Shown in pieces: positions 55,242-64,000 of a stretch of DNA of 64,000 bases. The position numbers and the translations under genes are program-made. This DNA comes from Rhizoclosmatium globosum (Eukaryota; Chytridiomycota; Chytridiomycetes; Chytridiales; Chytriomycetaceae). The DNA is taken from positions 62,001 through 126,000 of the forward strand of contig MCGO01000012.1 in assembly GCA_002104985.1 (NCBI GenBank), read 5' to 3'. Below the pieces are notes generated by a model. It searched no databases and was not told the DNA's origin. It was given only the letters and a program-made list of their open reading frames with translations. The first letter of the stretch is position 1; each line of letters opens with the position of its first letter.

Positions 55242-56890
55242 TTATTCTTCACTAGAAGCACGCATCTGTTGGATGGCAAGCTCCATTTTCTTTCGTGGAC
55301 CGAGTTGTTTCATGCCTAACTCATTGCGCAAGTCGTTCCCAGTCAACGTTACGAGAACAGAGCCGTCAATCGCTTGATCAACAAACGTTTTAGCGAGTTC
55401 GTCAGATCCTCCCATTGTTAGAACCCATTCAGCGACTTGGTCGACATTCCACGACGTCGGTGAGTTGCTTTTTAATTTGGTTGTTATAGCCTCGGGAAGA
55501 TTTAGAGTTTCGTCGGAAGGTGACGTGGGTTCGTATGACAGAGCGGTGTATTCTGGAGGCGAGTGAATCGTGAGGATTTCGTCTGCATCGGTAAAGTCCA
55601 TGTTTCCGTGTGGAATAGAGGGAGTCAAGGGAAGCGGCGTTGGTGGTGAAACTACAATGTCAGGTACCGGTAAAGATGATGAGTACAATCGAGGAAGGAC
55701 GGTGATTGGGATTTCTTTTACAACTGGAACGAGTGAGTTATTAGAGTAAAACTTTTGAAAAACACTTACTGTTAGGCTCTTGAGCATTGTCGAGAGTCAT
55801 TGTCAGACGCAGGTACGTTTTGCTTATTATCAGAGGCGATTCAAACGTGAGCAGAGCAGTATCTGAATCAACGTTGAGAGAGAATCGCATGGTAGTATTA
55901 AACGACGTTGAAGAATCGTCAAATCTTTCCACGATTTCACTAATAGGACTTGGAAATGTAGCTCGATGGGCAAATCCAGCGTTATTATAATACGCGACTA
56001 TTGGTGTCAATGTAAGGTGGACCTCTCGTAATCGTGTTCCAATCGGCGTGGAATGAATCTGAAGATTCACATTCAATGCATCGCCAACGTAGACAACCAG
56101 TGTTGGAATCGTGAGTGAGTAATATATTCTATCAGTTGTTTCTTGACCCGTATGAGTCAGCTGCCTTAAATGACGTGTCATTTGCAACTTTGCTGAATCG
56201 GGCATGTGAATTCTGACTGGCACAACCAATTCTCTTGATTTGTTGATGAAGGAGAAGCCAGTTGAGAAGGTTAAGGTGCATTTTATGAAGTAATAGATAG
56301 CACCACTAACGGAGTAGAACGAGGGAGGCAGGTCAGTCATTGGTAAGTCAAAGCTGAATGGAATCAATGTGGAAGAGCCACCCTTTTAAAAACGTGTTGT
56401 TAGGCTTGACGAACTATTGTGTTGGCGACTTACCGGACTTGGGTCTAAGACTGCTTCATCAAAGATTACAGCGGCTAGATGATGAAAAGTCCGAACAGCG
56501 TGGGTTATAGGATAGTTTTTGGACGAAGGATGTGATGCCAAACGACTGCGATTGTCCCAATATGTTTCAACGACCCCTTTAAACTCAATCCGAATCTTGG
56601 GAGATAAAAGCCTTTCGTTACTTTGAAGTTCCACTTGTGCCTAATCGTTCAAAAGTTCAAGTCAGTAAGTTGTCATAGATTTTGATTTGAACCTCAAGTG
56701 TGGACTCAGTGCCCCAGCCAGCGTATGCGACAATGTCACCTTCAGATGATAGATTTAAGCCAATTCCTGATAGACTATTGGTTTGTTTAGCGTTAGTGTG
56801 AATGAAGGAGGGCCAGACTGAAAGAAGAGGGCACTGAGAGGCTCTGGAGGCTGAACTCCACAAATCAATCTTAAACTTCCTTCACCACGG
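55242..56890 (-). CDS. arrestin-like protein with C-terminal SAM domain (5' end uncertain)
   Basis: Exons read: a first one above 56693, then 56434-56640, 55770-56382, 55242-55723. Arrestin-type beta strands: GVQPPEPLSALFFQSGPPSF, LSSEGDIVAYAGWGTESTLE, RIEFKGVVETYWDN, SFDLPMTDLPPSFYSVSG, IYYFIKCTLTF. The last exon has a linker with SYEPTSPSD and a SAM domain: SWNVDQVAEWVLTMGGSDEL, FVDQAIDGSVLVTLTGNDLR, GMKQLGPRKKMELAIQQM. Arrestin-related proteins recruit ubiquitin ligases or sort membrane receptors; SAM makes protein-protein contacts. One frame break in the first arrestin exon (near 56770) would be cured by one more G in CAGGA. The first coding exon was not fixed. Confidence 0.75.
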
Positions 56891-57234
56891 TTTTGCTGTT
56901 AATTTCATATGCTAATGCTTACTTGAAAGTCTGTATACTCATGGGGAAAGCCGGTGTATGTTATTGATTGTTTGTTTTTTGGATACCTTTCAATGAAATC
57001 AAGGAAAACGTGGAAACCACGTTGCCTTCGAAAACGTGGACGAAGTGCGCAACAGCTGGAGAGATCTAATATATGAAAAATGCAGTATACGATCTCGGAT
57101 TGAATCTGGAGAACTTCCGTTCATGAAGGAGAAGGCAATGTGACGATCTTGATTAACGGTAGTGTTTAATTGAATACACGCTCTAGTATGCAACTCGTTT
57201 TGATTGGTTTTCACGTTTCGGACTTCAACAAAAA

Positions 57235-59435
57235 ATGTTGACGACAGGACAAGTTGGGTCTGTGGGGTCGCTCAAGGGATCGCCGGTCGCCACGCGTTTA
57301 CGACGAGCACAAAGTATTATTGTTGGAGAGAAGCGCGAGGCACCAAGTAGGGATGAGTCAGAGGAGGACGAGGAGGACGATGGTTCGTAGTTCATTCAAG
57401 TTGTTTGACAGGTTACAGTACCGAATCAAACAAAACCCAAACAGAGTACGGCCTTGTCAACGCGTTAAAGCGAACAAAGATCAGTGCATTAAAAGCCGGT
57501 GCGTGTCCTCAGTCGCAGTGTTTCCTCACGAAACAAACTAACTGAAGCAACTCAGTTCCAGTCGCCCACAAACACCCTCAGACAAAACGCGTCCGCCTCC
57601 AAAAGACCGCCACGGCTCTCGGCGCCGAATCCAGCGACGACGACCTCGACGCCGCATCCGCAAATCAGAAACGACTCGGACGACAAGATTCAAACGCGCC
57701 GGCGAATCACTTTGCCGACGATGCTGCGAGTGACTGTAATTAGACTGCATTCATCACACTTGGTTCTGCTTCTCTGATATTCTTGTTCAGACTGGCCCAG
57801 CGACTCGGACGATAAAACTGCAACTTCACACGCAGCCTCAGCCCTCCGAAGAACTCAAAGAGCACAGGCTGTTGTAACTCGAATGGCTGCATTCTTTTCT
57901 CAGACAATGCCAACTGCCTCCAGAGCCCTGTTTGATCCCTCCTCAGGCCTGCCATTCCATGTTGTGGCGCGGTTGAGGAAGTGGGTTGGACCTGAAGATG
58001 AGGTCGATGAATCTTATGGCTTTGGGAAGCTTGATAATAGGACTCAACCACTTCCAAAGAAGAAGAGCAGATGGAGTGAAAAGGGTCCTGTTGTTCTCAT
58101 GATTTTGCCTTGTTCAGAAGAGAGGCCTTGGGAAGCACGCGTTGTTGCTCATTACACTTTTGGTATTCAAACTGCCGCCGTGAATATGCCAAGTAAGTTT
58201 CGACCTCTTTGTTACCTTGACTTATTCCTTTAACAGTAAGTGACGTTCATGCATCGTATCTCCGCCAACTGACTCCAAAGAAGCTGATCCTTTCTTCGTT
58301 AGGCCAAAACATTCAAGCACATGCAATCATTTCTTCGCAGCCTCGTAGAATCCATGACTTTCTTTCAAATGTATCCCAGCATGATCTCAAAGTGTTGAAG
58401 AATATGCCAAAATCAGGGGACGCTAAACACTCAGAGCTCACTATGGCAGTTGCAGAACGACTGGAAGCCGTAAGTCTCGACGCCAACCAAATGCCTCGCC
58501 GAATTGCCACCATCTCGAAATCTACTCGTGCGGCAGCATCCATAGCCGCTTCCGCCAGCCGTGCGCGTGAATCTAAAAACGAAGACTCTGGAAACGAATC
58601 TAGTGATACCAGTGGACGTGTCACCCCTGAACCGAAATCTGATGCCGCCAAAGGGAAAGGAAGAAAAATGCGTGACCCAGTCGCAATGAACCCTGACTTT
58701 ATTCTCGAATGCAAAAGTACAATAGTTCCCATCAAGGAGGATTCCTCCAGCGTCTTTATGTTTGCGTTTGATCAAAAGAATGGTTCGTTCCTGTTCAAAA
58801 TCAACATTTCTACTTCGTAACCTAATTCCACAATAGACTGTACCGCGTTTACATCCCGCTTCTTGAAAGCCGTGACAGATTACTCTGCCTACCTAACCGA
58901 AAAAAGAACCTCCACATTTGTCACACCTCAACTCGTGAAACGCGTCTTGCTCTCTGGTCAAACCGTCCTCCTCCCAGGATCAACCCTCTGCAGCACATCC
59001 CCTTTTGCTCACGAGCCCCTCCTCGCAAGACAGGTAAACCACTCAAGTTTTACAATCAGTTTTGTTTTTATGAACACATTTCGAAACAAGATTGCAGAAA
59101 CGGGACTCATGTACCTCCCAACACTTACACCCGACAACCAAGTCCAACACCGGTTGGTGTGTACGCATTGTCACGCTGCGTTGGCGGTTTGTACGGCGTC
59201 GACTTGTGCGCCTGGATTTGAAGCTGTGTGTAGCGCGCATGCGGGACATAGCTTTGCGAAGAGGGGTGGAGAGGTTGTTGGGAAAGGGAAGAAGGCTGCT
59301 GTCGCTGATGCGCGTGGGGCTGTGTATTGGTGTGTTTATGCGTTGAAGTGGGTCGGTGCTGGTGGGTCTGGTGGGTTGGAGGGATGTGTTGGGAATATGG
59401 GAAAGAAAGGGTGGGATCTTGTTGTGGTGAATTAG
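57235..59435 (+). CDS. unknown protein, multi-exon, with Cys pairs near the C-terminus
   Basis: Exons 57235-57382, 57556-57729, 57791-58192, 58237-58782, 58837-59033 and a last one after about 59100. It starts MLTTGQVGSVGSLKG with an acidic stretch (DESEEDEEDD). A conserved-looking block follows: VVARLRKWVGPEDEVDESYG, KSRWSEKGPVVLMILPCSEE, RPWEARVVAHYTFGIQTAAV, VHASYLRQLTPKKLILSSLG. Then a helix-rich region with Ala and Ser. The last part has LVCTHCHAALAVC and CSAHAGHSF, a possible metal-binding Cys/His cluster. The final exon needs one extra base at the CAG/GTAAAC junction to stay in frame. Intron 1 is 173 nt, longer than usual. Family not recognised. Confidence 0.6.
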
Positions 59436-59965
59436 AATCATGGAGTGAGGGCAGCTTTTTACTTCTTTATTTTCTTTTTGTCGTTTCTTACTTAATATCA
59501 AGTTCGTTGATACTTCAGAATGGATTTTATTCTGCGGGAAATTGGTGGGTTTTTGAAGTGGTGCCTTGATAGACAGAGGTTATGGAGTCGGGGGTACAGG
59601 ACTAACACGGGATTAGAATATTGGAAAGAAGTTCTTACAAGTTTATTTGGGTATTACTTGAGGGCTCACCGTTACCCAGTGTCTCGGTTGCACAAACTGG
59701 CTTCCCATAGTAGGACCCGTAAGGTTTGTGTGGGATTATTGTCATAAATTTCCTGATAAATTTCCTGTCAAGCAAAGGAGTTAATTTATTTCTTTTCTTC
59801 CAATCAACTCGGAAATTCTGTTAGAAAACTTATGAGCGAATAGAACGTGTATAATGTTGTGTTTCACGTCAAACAAGTCAAATTAAAAGCAAAGCGGTCA
59901 AACAGGAAACCAATGAAAGTCCCATTCTGAGGAAACCGCTCTTTTTATCATTCGCTACGATTTGT
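59436..59965. other. intergenic, holds the detached tail of a family copy
   Basis: No independent gene is supported; a 75-codon plus frame (59520-59747) starts with ATG but has no recognised features. Toward 59880-59960 the minus strand carries SVRSLKYEQIV and a hydrophobic end SLVSCLTALLLI, the tail of the truncated family copy. Confidence 0.4.
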
Positions 59966-60268
59966 TCATACTTCAAGCTTCTGACACTGACTCGATTGAG
60001 TGTGGAGAACTCCACAGGCAACGTCGAAATAGACACTGATGGCGAGAACTGGACCCGTCGTAAGTTTGATTAGGTCGAGGTAGCCGCTGGAGCAGGAGAG
60101 TGATTCACTAAAATTTCCAAAGGCCTTGCAATTTACGCCAGAGCCGACGACGGAGGAACATGTGGACAGACCGTTAGTGAGAGCTGAGATGGACGTGGTC
60201 AGTCCGAACGTGGCGGATCCGGGAGCGCAAGTGGTGCCAGAGTAAAGTGTAAGGTGTTGGAAGGACAT
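59880..60268 (-). pseudogene. ten-cysteine family copy with internal deletion
   Basis: It begins MSFQHLTLYSGTTCAPGSAT and keeps the first five cysteines (TTCAPG, STCSSVV, VNCKAFG, LSCSSG, VACG). After VACG the sequence jumps to VLHTQSSQCQKLEV and a stop at 59966. In another frame the family tail SVRSLKYEQIV and SLVSCLTALLLI remain. The central 70-80 residues with five cysteines are lost. The promoter keeps AGCCCCAATTT and a TATA-like GGTATAAATA. The neighbouring intact copy lies 0.5 kb away in the same direction. Confidence 0.65.
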
Positions 60269-60295
60269 TTTGAGTGCGGTTGAGAGGAAGTGGGT

Positions 60296-60325
60296 GGATA
60301 TTTATACCCGAAATTGGGGCTAAGC
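60296..60325 (-). promoter_or_regulatory. partial family promoter element plus TATA-like box
   Basis: Minus strand reads TAGCCCCAATTT at 60313-60325 followed by CGGGTATAAATA. The ATCTCCA half of the element is missing, matching the decayed gene downstream. Confidence 0.5.
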
Positions 60326-60775
60326 TTTCAGTCATCATGTGCGGCAATGTAGATAAGAAAGAAGAAAAAGGCAGTGACATAGCTCTCAGGTTATAAAGAA
60401 GGCAAATCAAGTCCGGCTATCATTGCGAAAGCAAGCTGGAAGTGAGGGTGTCGGGCGAAAGCGTTCGTTATCTTTTCTTGGCGGAATTTTAAGCTCAATT
60501 ACTTTCGTTGACATAAGTTACACAATTACTGGACGAGTCTGCTTCTTCCTAAATATTTCTTCGTTTCTTCACTGTGGACTCTGGCAGAAATTTGAGCATA
60601 GGTTGGTTCTCGTCGGACTGAACCGCACAATCAATCATTTCCCTCACCATTTACGTTTGGATCGTACGCCTCTAACCGCTGGCACTTAATTGGGTATAGC
60701 ACTTATAAGGTCATGTTTAATATTTCAATGTTATACGAACTTGTACCACGGAACAAATCAAAAACTAAGAACAAA

Positions 60776-61474
60776 TCAAAACAAAAACATTGCGGCCAAG
60801 CCAGAAACCAAAGAAAGTCCAACTGCACTAGCAGAACTGCTCTTAGTAGTCTGGACACCGGTCTGAGCACCCGCAGTTGGTTCCACCGCAGTAATTTGGT
60901 CAACAACTCGATCATACTTGAAGCTCCCCACCATAACGCCGTTGAGCTGGGACGACATTGCAGAAACACATACCGCAGGGATCTTGGCACACTGCCCCAA
61001 AGCAGGAGTAATCTGCCCCTCACATTGAGGGATGGTAAGCGAAGAAGCTGGGGCCTGGTTCTTGCTTACAACCTTGCATGCGCTGTCATCGTACATTGTA
61101 GTACCAACAGTTCCATCTCTCAAAACCGTAAACATAGTGTTAACACCGGCAGAACTGGCTGATCCTGCGATACTAATACACTTATCCAAAACTGCGGCGG
61201 CGGTTTGGAGAGTAGTTCCACAGTTGGTGTCTGTGTAAATGGTAATCGTAAAGGCTGGTCCTGAGATGAGCTTTGTGAGGTCTTGGGCACCGTTAGAGCA
61301 GAGGAGGGATTCGCTGACGGTTCCAAACGCTTTACATCTCACACCAGAACCTACGACGGTGGAACATGTGGACTTGCCGTTGGTGAGGGCTGAGACAGAA
61401 GAGGTAGTTCCAAAGATGGCAGATCCAGGAGCGCATGTGGTGCCAGAGTAAAGTGTAAGTTGTTGGAAAGACAT
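60776..61474 (-). CDS. ten-cysteine MSFQQ family protein, 232 aa
   Basis: Intronless, starting MSFQQLTLYSGTTCAPGSAI. All ten cysteines are present (TTCAPG, STCSTVV, VRCKAFG, LLCSNGAQDL, TNCGTTL, LDKCISI, SACKVVSKNQA, PQCEGQ, GQCAKI, AVCVSA), then VMVGSFKYDRVVDQ. A 15-residue insert (AVEPTAGAQTGVQTTKSSS) precedes the hydrophobic tail VGLSLVSGLAAMFLF, making this the longest member. It is most like the truncated copy at 60268. No signal peptide. Function unknown. Confidence 0.75.
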   Translation of the reverse strand: MSFQQLTLYSGTTCAPGSAIFGTTSSVSALTNGKSTCSTVVGSGVRCKAFGTVSESLLCSNGAQDLTKLISGPAFTITIYTDTNCGTTLQTAAAVLDKCISIAGSASSAGVNTMFTVLRDGTVGTTMYDDSACKVVSKNQAPASSLTIPQCEGQITPALGQCAKIPAVCVSAMSSQLNGVMVGSFKYDRVVDQITAVEPTAGAQTGVQTTKSSSASAVGLSLVSGLAAMFLF

Positions 61475-61540
61475 TTTGAGTGAAGTTGTGAAGATGAGGG
61501 GAAATGGGGTGAGTCAAATTTATAGCTGATTTGTCTGAAA

Positions 61541-61559
61541 GTGGAGATTGATTGGGGCT
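61541..61559 (-). promoter_or_regulatory. family promoter element AGCCCCAATCAATCTCCAC
   Basis: Lies 67-85 bp upstream of the ATG at 61474 on the minus strand, followed by GCTATAAATTTG. It keeps CCCCAAT and ATCTCCA with a two-base change between them. Confidence 0.6.
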
Positions 61560-62154
61560 GAAAGGAATGTCATGCTCCATCACTTATATATGTACTAAGC
61601 AATTTGTAAACTGCAATGTGAACAAGTTTTGGATTAGACGCTATATATGGTTATCGTAGTGGTCGGATCACGCAGAATCCAAAAAATGTGTGCAGTGCGA
61701 AAAGTGCGAAAGTAAGCCCGAAGTGTGCATGCAGTCCGAAAAACAACCATACAGTGCGAGCATGCTTCACATCATTTCTTGGCAGAACTTGCTATCTTCA
61801 GCATACGAAAGATAAAATAAATAAATATTAAAATATTCATGACACCTCATGGTGAATCTAATATCTTCTTAAGATATTCTGGCAGTTCATTTAATGATTA
61901 TAAACCTCTTTAGTTAAATCGCAACCGTTAAATGCCCTCAAAGCTCCAAAATGACACCTGCTTGTTGCCAATCGCTCCGTATTTAAGCTCTCCTTGGTGT
62001 CCACCAACCAAACTGCAAGGTAAGATGACATTGCTGTCGCTTCGACGATGGAATGGAGTGGGCTTGAGGAAAGATACTGTACAGTACAGGATTGGGGATT
62101 TGTCCGAAGTTTCCAACAAGTTTCCTGACCAAACCAAACCAACTCTTCAGCCAG
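61560..62154. other. intergenic; short direct words AGTGCGA
   Basis: No gene is supported. At about 61690-61770 the word AGTGCGA or a near copy recurs (GCAGTGCGAAAAGTGCGAAAG and further on), with a GCATGC palindrome. It could be a small repeat cluster. The rest is AT-rich. Confidence 0.4.
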
Positions 62155-64000
62155 ATGCCTGACTCTGACAGCGACACCGACACAGAAGAGCGTACACGCA
62201 CTTTAAGCGCAAACAAGGCACGGTTGGATGCAATGAGGTTTGGGCTAGGACACACTGGCTTCGTTGATGGGACTAACACCAGCCTCACCTCACCTTAACC
62301 GACCAGGGCCAAGCGAGAGGCGCGGCGGTCCAATTCCAAGCCCAATTCCAAGTCCAAATTGAAGGCGGTGGCGCACGTGGCGGATTCGTCTTCGGCGGAC
62401 GAGGCGGCGCTCGCAAAGACGTCGTGGATCAAACAGAAACAGCCCCGAGAAAAGACTGTTGAATCAGGTCAAAGTGGAGAGACGCGCTCGGAGAACGCCG
62501 AAGCAAAACCAGTGCACTCGAATGCTGCGATGACTCAACCTGCCCACCTGCCTTTGCCCTCGGCCGATGTCTCACTGGATCTCAACGACACTCGAAACTT
62601 TATTGATGCCCTGTTGAAAGGCTCAACTGCGCCACAACCTTCTGCCTCGCAAAACACTCAACCTCTTCAGCCAGAAACTTCTTCTGAACAACAACCAACG
62701 CGCAATACTATCGGCGCTCTTGAAGATGATGAATCCTCTCTTGCACCTGTGCATAATATGTCACAATCGGCGAATCTTGTTCAATCTCAACCTGTCCAAC
62801 CTGCAATCACTCCTCTGGCCACAATACCTCCTGTAACTGATGAATCTCCGATAGATTCTATTATTGAAGATATCGGCTCTGATTATACGTTTGAAAAAGA
62901 CGATGATATTTCTCCATCCACAGCTGTTAAGCCAACCCTGGCTTCATTAGACTGGGATGCAGATCCAACCAATGATTCAGTTTCTTCCTTGGATGCGGCT
63001 CATAATTCTTTGAAAGGAGATACACAAAATCAATCAAAGTCAAATCCCCCTTCTGTCAACCAAACCACAAATCCAAACGCAGAAGTGGATGAATACTCAT
63101 TTGAATTTGATTTGAGTGACGATGATGTTGGTGGTGATGGCAGGAAGACGGGAAAGCCGCATTTAGATGAGGATATTCCTCAGGAGAAGATGAATACTTT
63201 CTTGGAGACGCTATTGAATGAAACAGCAGCATCAACCGTTCATGAGAATGGTAAGCAACGCTTTTCAGATATGAAATGAAGGCTAATGGCATTGTAGACA
63301 AAGTTCAATCGCCTCCTCACCCTAAACCTCCGTCAACGACGGCTCTTTCAAATGAAAGCACGGTAATTGCACTGAAAGCCGATTTATCATCAAATTTGGT
63401 GGGACCATCTGTTACGACTGAAAATATTCCAGTGACAGAACACGAATCAGCAAATATCAATGTGAACACCCTCACCCTCTCAACAACACCAACAAATCCA
63501 TCTCCCCTCAATCCAACAGATAAACCCCCAAACTTGATTTCCCTGGCAGGAAGTATCATCAATGAAGTTGTGACTGGAAAATTAGCAACCCCCAATGACG
63601 TTATATCCCTTGCGACCAAAGTATCTTCTCAATTCCTGAACACATCGCCCGCACTTGAGCCTGCTTCATCAAGACCGCCCACTTTAAATACTGCGTTTCC
63701 TGATCCAGCGAATATTTTAAAGCTGATGACCGAATCAGGAGTTGGTGATCCCAACCTGTCATTGGCTGGATTATCGAAGCCCGAAAACTTGATGAAACTA
63801 GCATCGGACGTAGCTGCTATTGCAACACCTGGGAATAACCATGGTCTGACTGCTGATAACTTGATGAAACTTGCGGGAGATGTGGGGTCTATTCTCTCTA
63901 CGACACCCACCCCGGAATCAAAACAGCGTGGTTTAGAAGTTGGAAAAGTCGAATCGGATACTGGTTCTGTTGCCGCTTCTCCCATTGACTCGTCCTTCTT
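62155..64000 (+). CDS. large disordered protein, start and first three exons, partial
   Basis: Exons 62155-62262, 62314-63250 and from 63298 to the window end. The start MPDSDSDTDTEERTRTLSAN is acidic. Intron 1 uses the acceptor after GGCCAAG (the one at ACCAG breaks the frame). A basic stretch (REARRSNSKPNSKSKLK) and long Ser/Thr/Pro/Gln-rich regions follow, with short acidic motifs (EYSFEFDLSDDDVGGDG). The last exon has two copies of an L-M-K-L-A-x-D-V helix (NLMKLASDVAAIATP, NLMKLAGDVGSILST), a small internal repeat, and a third weaker one (NILKLMTESGV). No family is recognised. It is open at the right edge, so the C-terminus is not seen. Confidence 0.65.

Noticed and set aside
61690..61770. 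AGTGCGA words as a possible CRISPR-like or regulatory array
   Set aside because: Spacing is irregular, copies are short and degenerate, and this is a fungal nuclear sequence; noted only as a small repeat.
1..64000. tRNA or rRNA genes
   Set aside because: No B-box-like GGTTCRANNC context with a cloverleaf was found by eye; a tRNAscan-SE run would be decisive.

Overview
The window is nuclear DNA of a filamentous or zoosporic fungus. The evidence is a Zn2Cys6 transcription factor with a fungal-specific regulatory domain, fungal-length (161 aa) tropomyosin, dense genes, many introns of about 45-70 nt with GTRNGT donors and YAG acceptors, and long Ser/Thr/Gln-rich disordered regions. An early-diverging (chytrid-like) fungus fits best, but that is inference from gene style. 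Gene models were assembled by hand: exon joins were accepted when splice signals and reading phase agreed.

Layout. 0-1.2 kb: C-terminal part of a 3'-5' exonuclease gene (-) and an unclear membrane ORF. 1.5-4.1 kb: 13-exon coiled-coil protein (+). 4.1-6.5 kb: 726-aa disordered/membrane protein (-). 6.7-9.1 kb: GNL1-type circularly permuted GTPase (+). 9.2-13.2 kb: an unresolved gene and a Zn2Cys6 transcription factor (-). 13.3-15.3 kb: small membrane protein and tropomyosin (-). 15.6-16.9 kb: HSP20 protein (+). 17.2-21.5 kb: acidic disordered protein and a polyQ Myb/SANT protein (-). 21.6-22.3 kb: P-loop kinase with an RG-rich tail (+). 22.9-31.9 kb: two head-to-head ABCC transporters, both frameshifted. 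32.3-34.3 kb: small membrane protein and a broken copy of a cysteine-rich family. 34.5-37.7 kb: ALG10 (-) and RPN9 (+), 30 bp apart. 37.7-39.5 kb: F-box genes and a small hydrophobic protein. 39.7-42.9 kb: HNH nuclease (-) and threonyl-tRNA synthetase (+). 43.4-46.1 kb: three cysteine-rich family genes. 46.6-49.1 kb: ankyrin protein (-) and F-box/LRR protein (+). 49.2-55.1 kb: two GH30-like glycosidases flanking a FAD monooxygenase. 55.2-56.9 kb: arrestin-SAM protein (-). 57.2-59.4 kb: conserved unknown (+). 59.9-61.5 kb: two more cysteine-rich family genes (-). 62.2-64 kb: start of a large disordered protein (+), cut by the window edge.

Two features stand out. First, a dispersed family of about 212-232 aa proteins that begin MSFQQ or MSFQH, carry ten conserved cysteines, have no N-terminal signal peptide and end in a hydrophobic tail. 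Its members share a promoter element built around CCCCAATTTATCTCCA. Second, most broken reading frames here can be explained by single missing bases in short homopolymer runs, both in the ABC transporters and in genes that otherwise look healthy. Sequence error must therefore be weighed against true decay before any pseudogene call is accepted. Housekeeping genes (GNL1, tropomyosin, RPN9, ALG10, ThrRS) are intact. No tRNA, rRNA or CRISPR array was seen.
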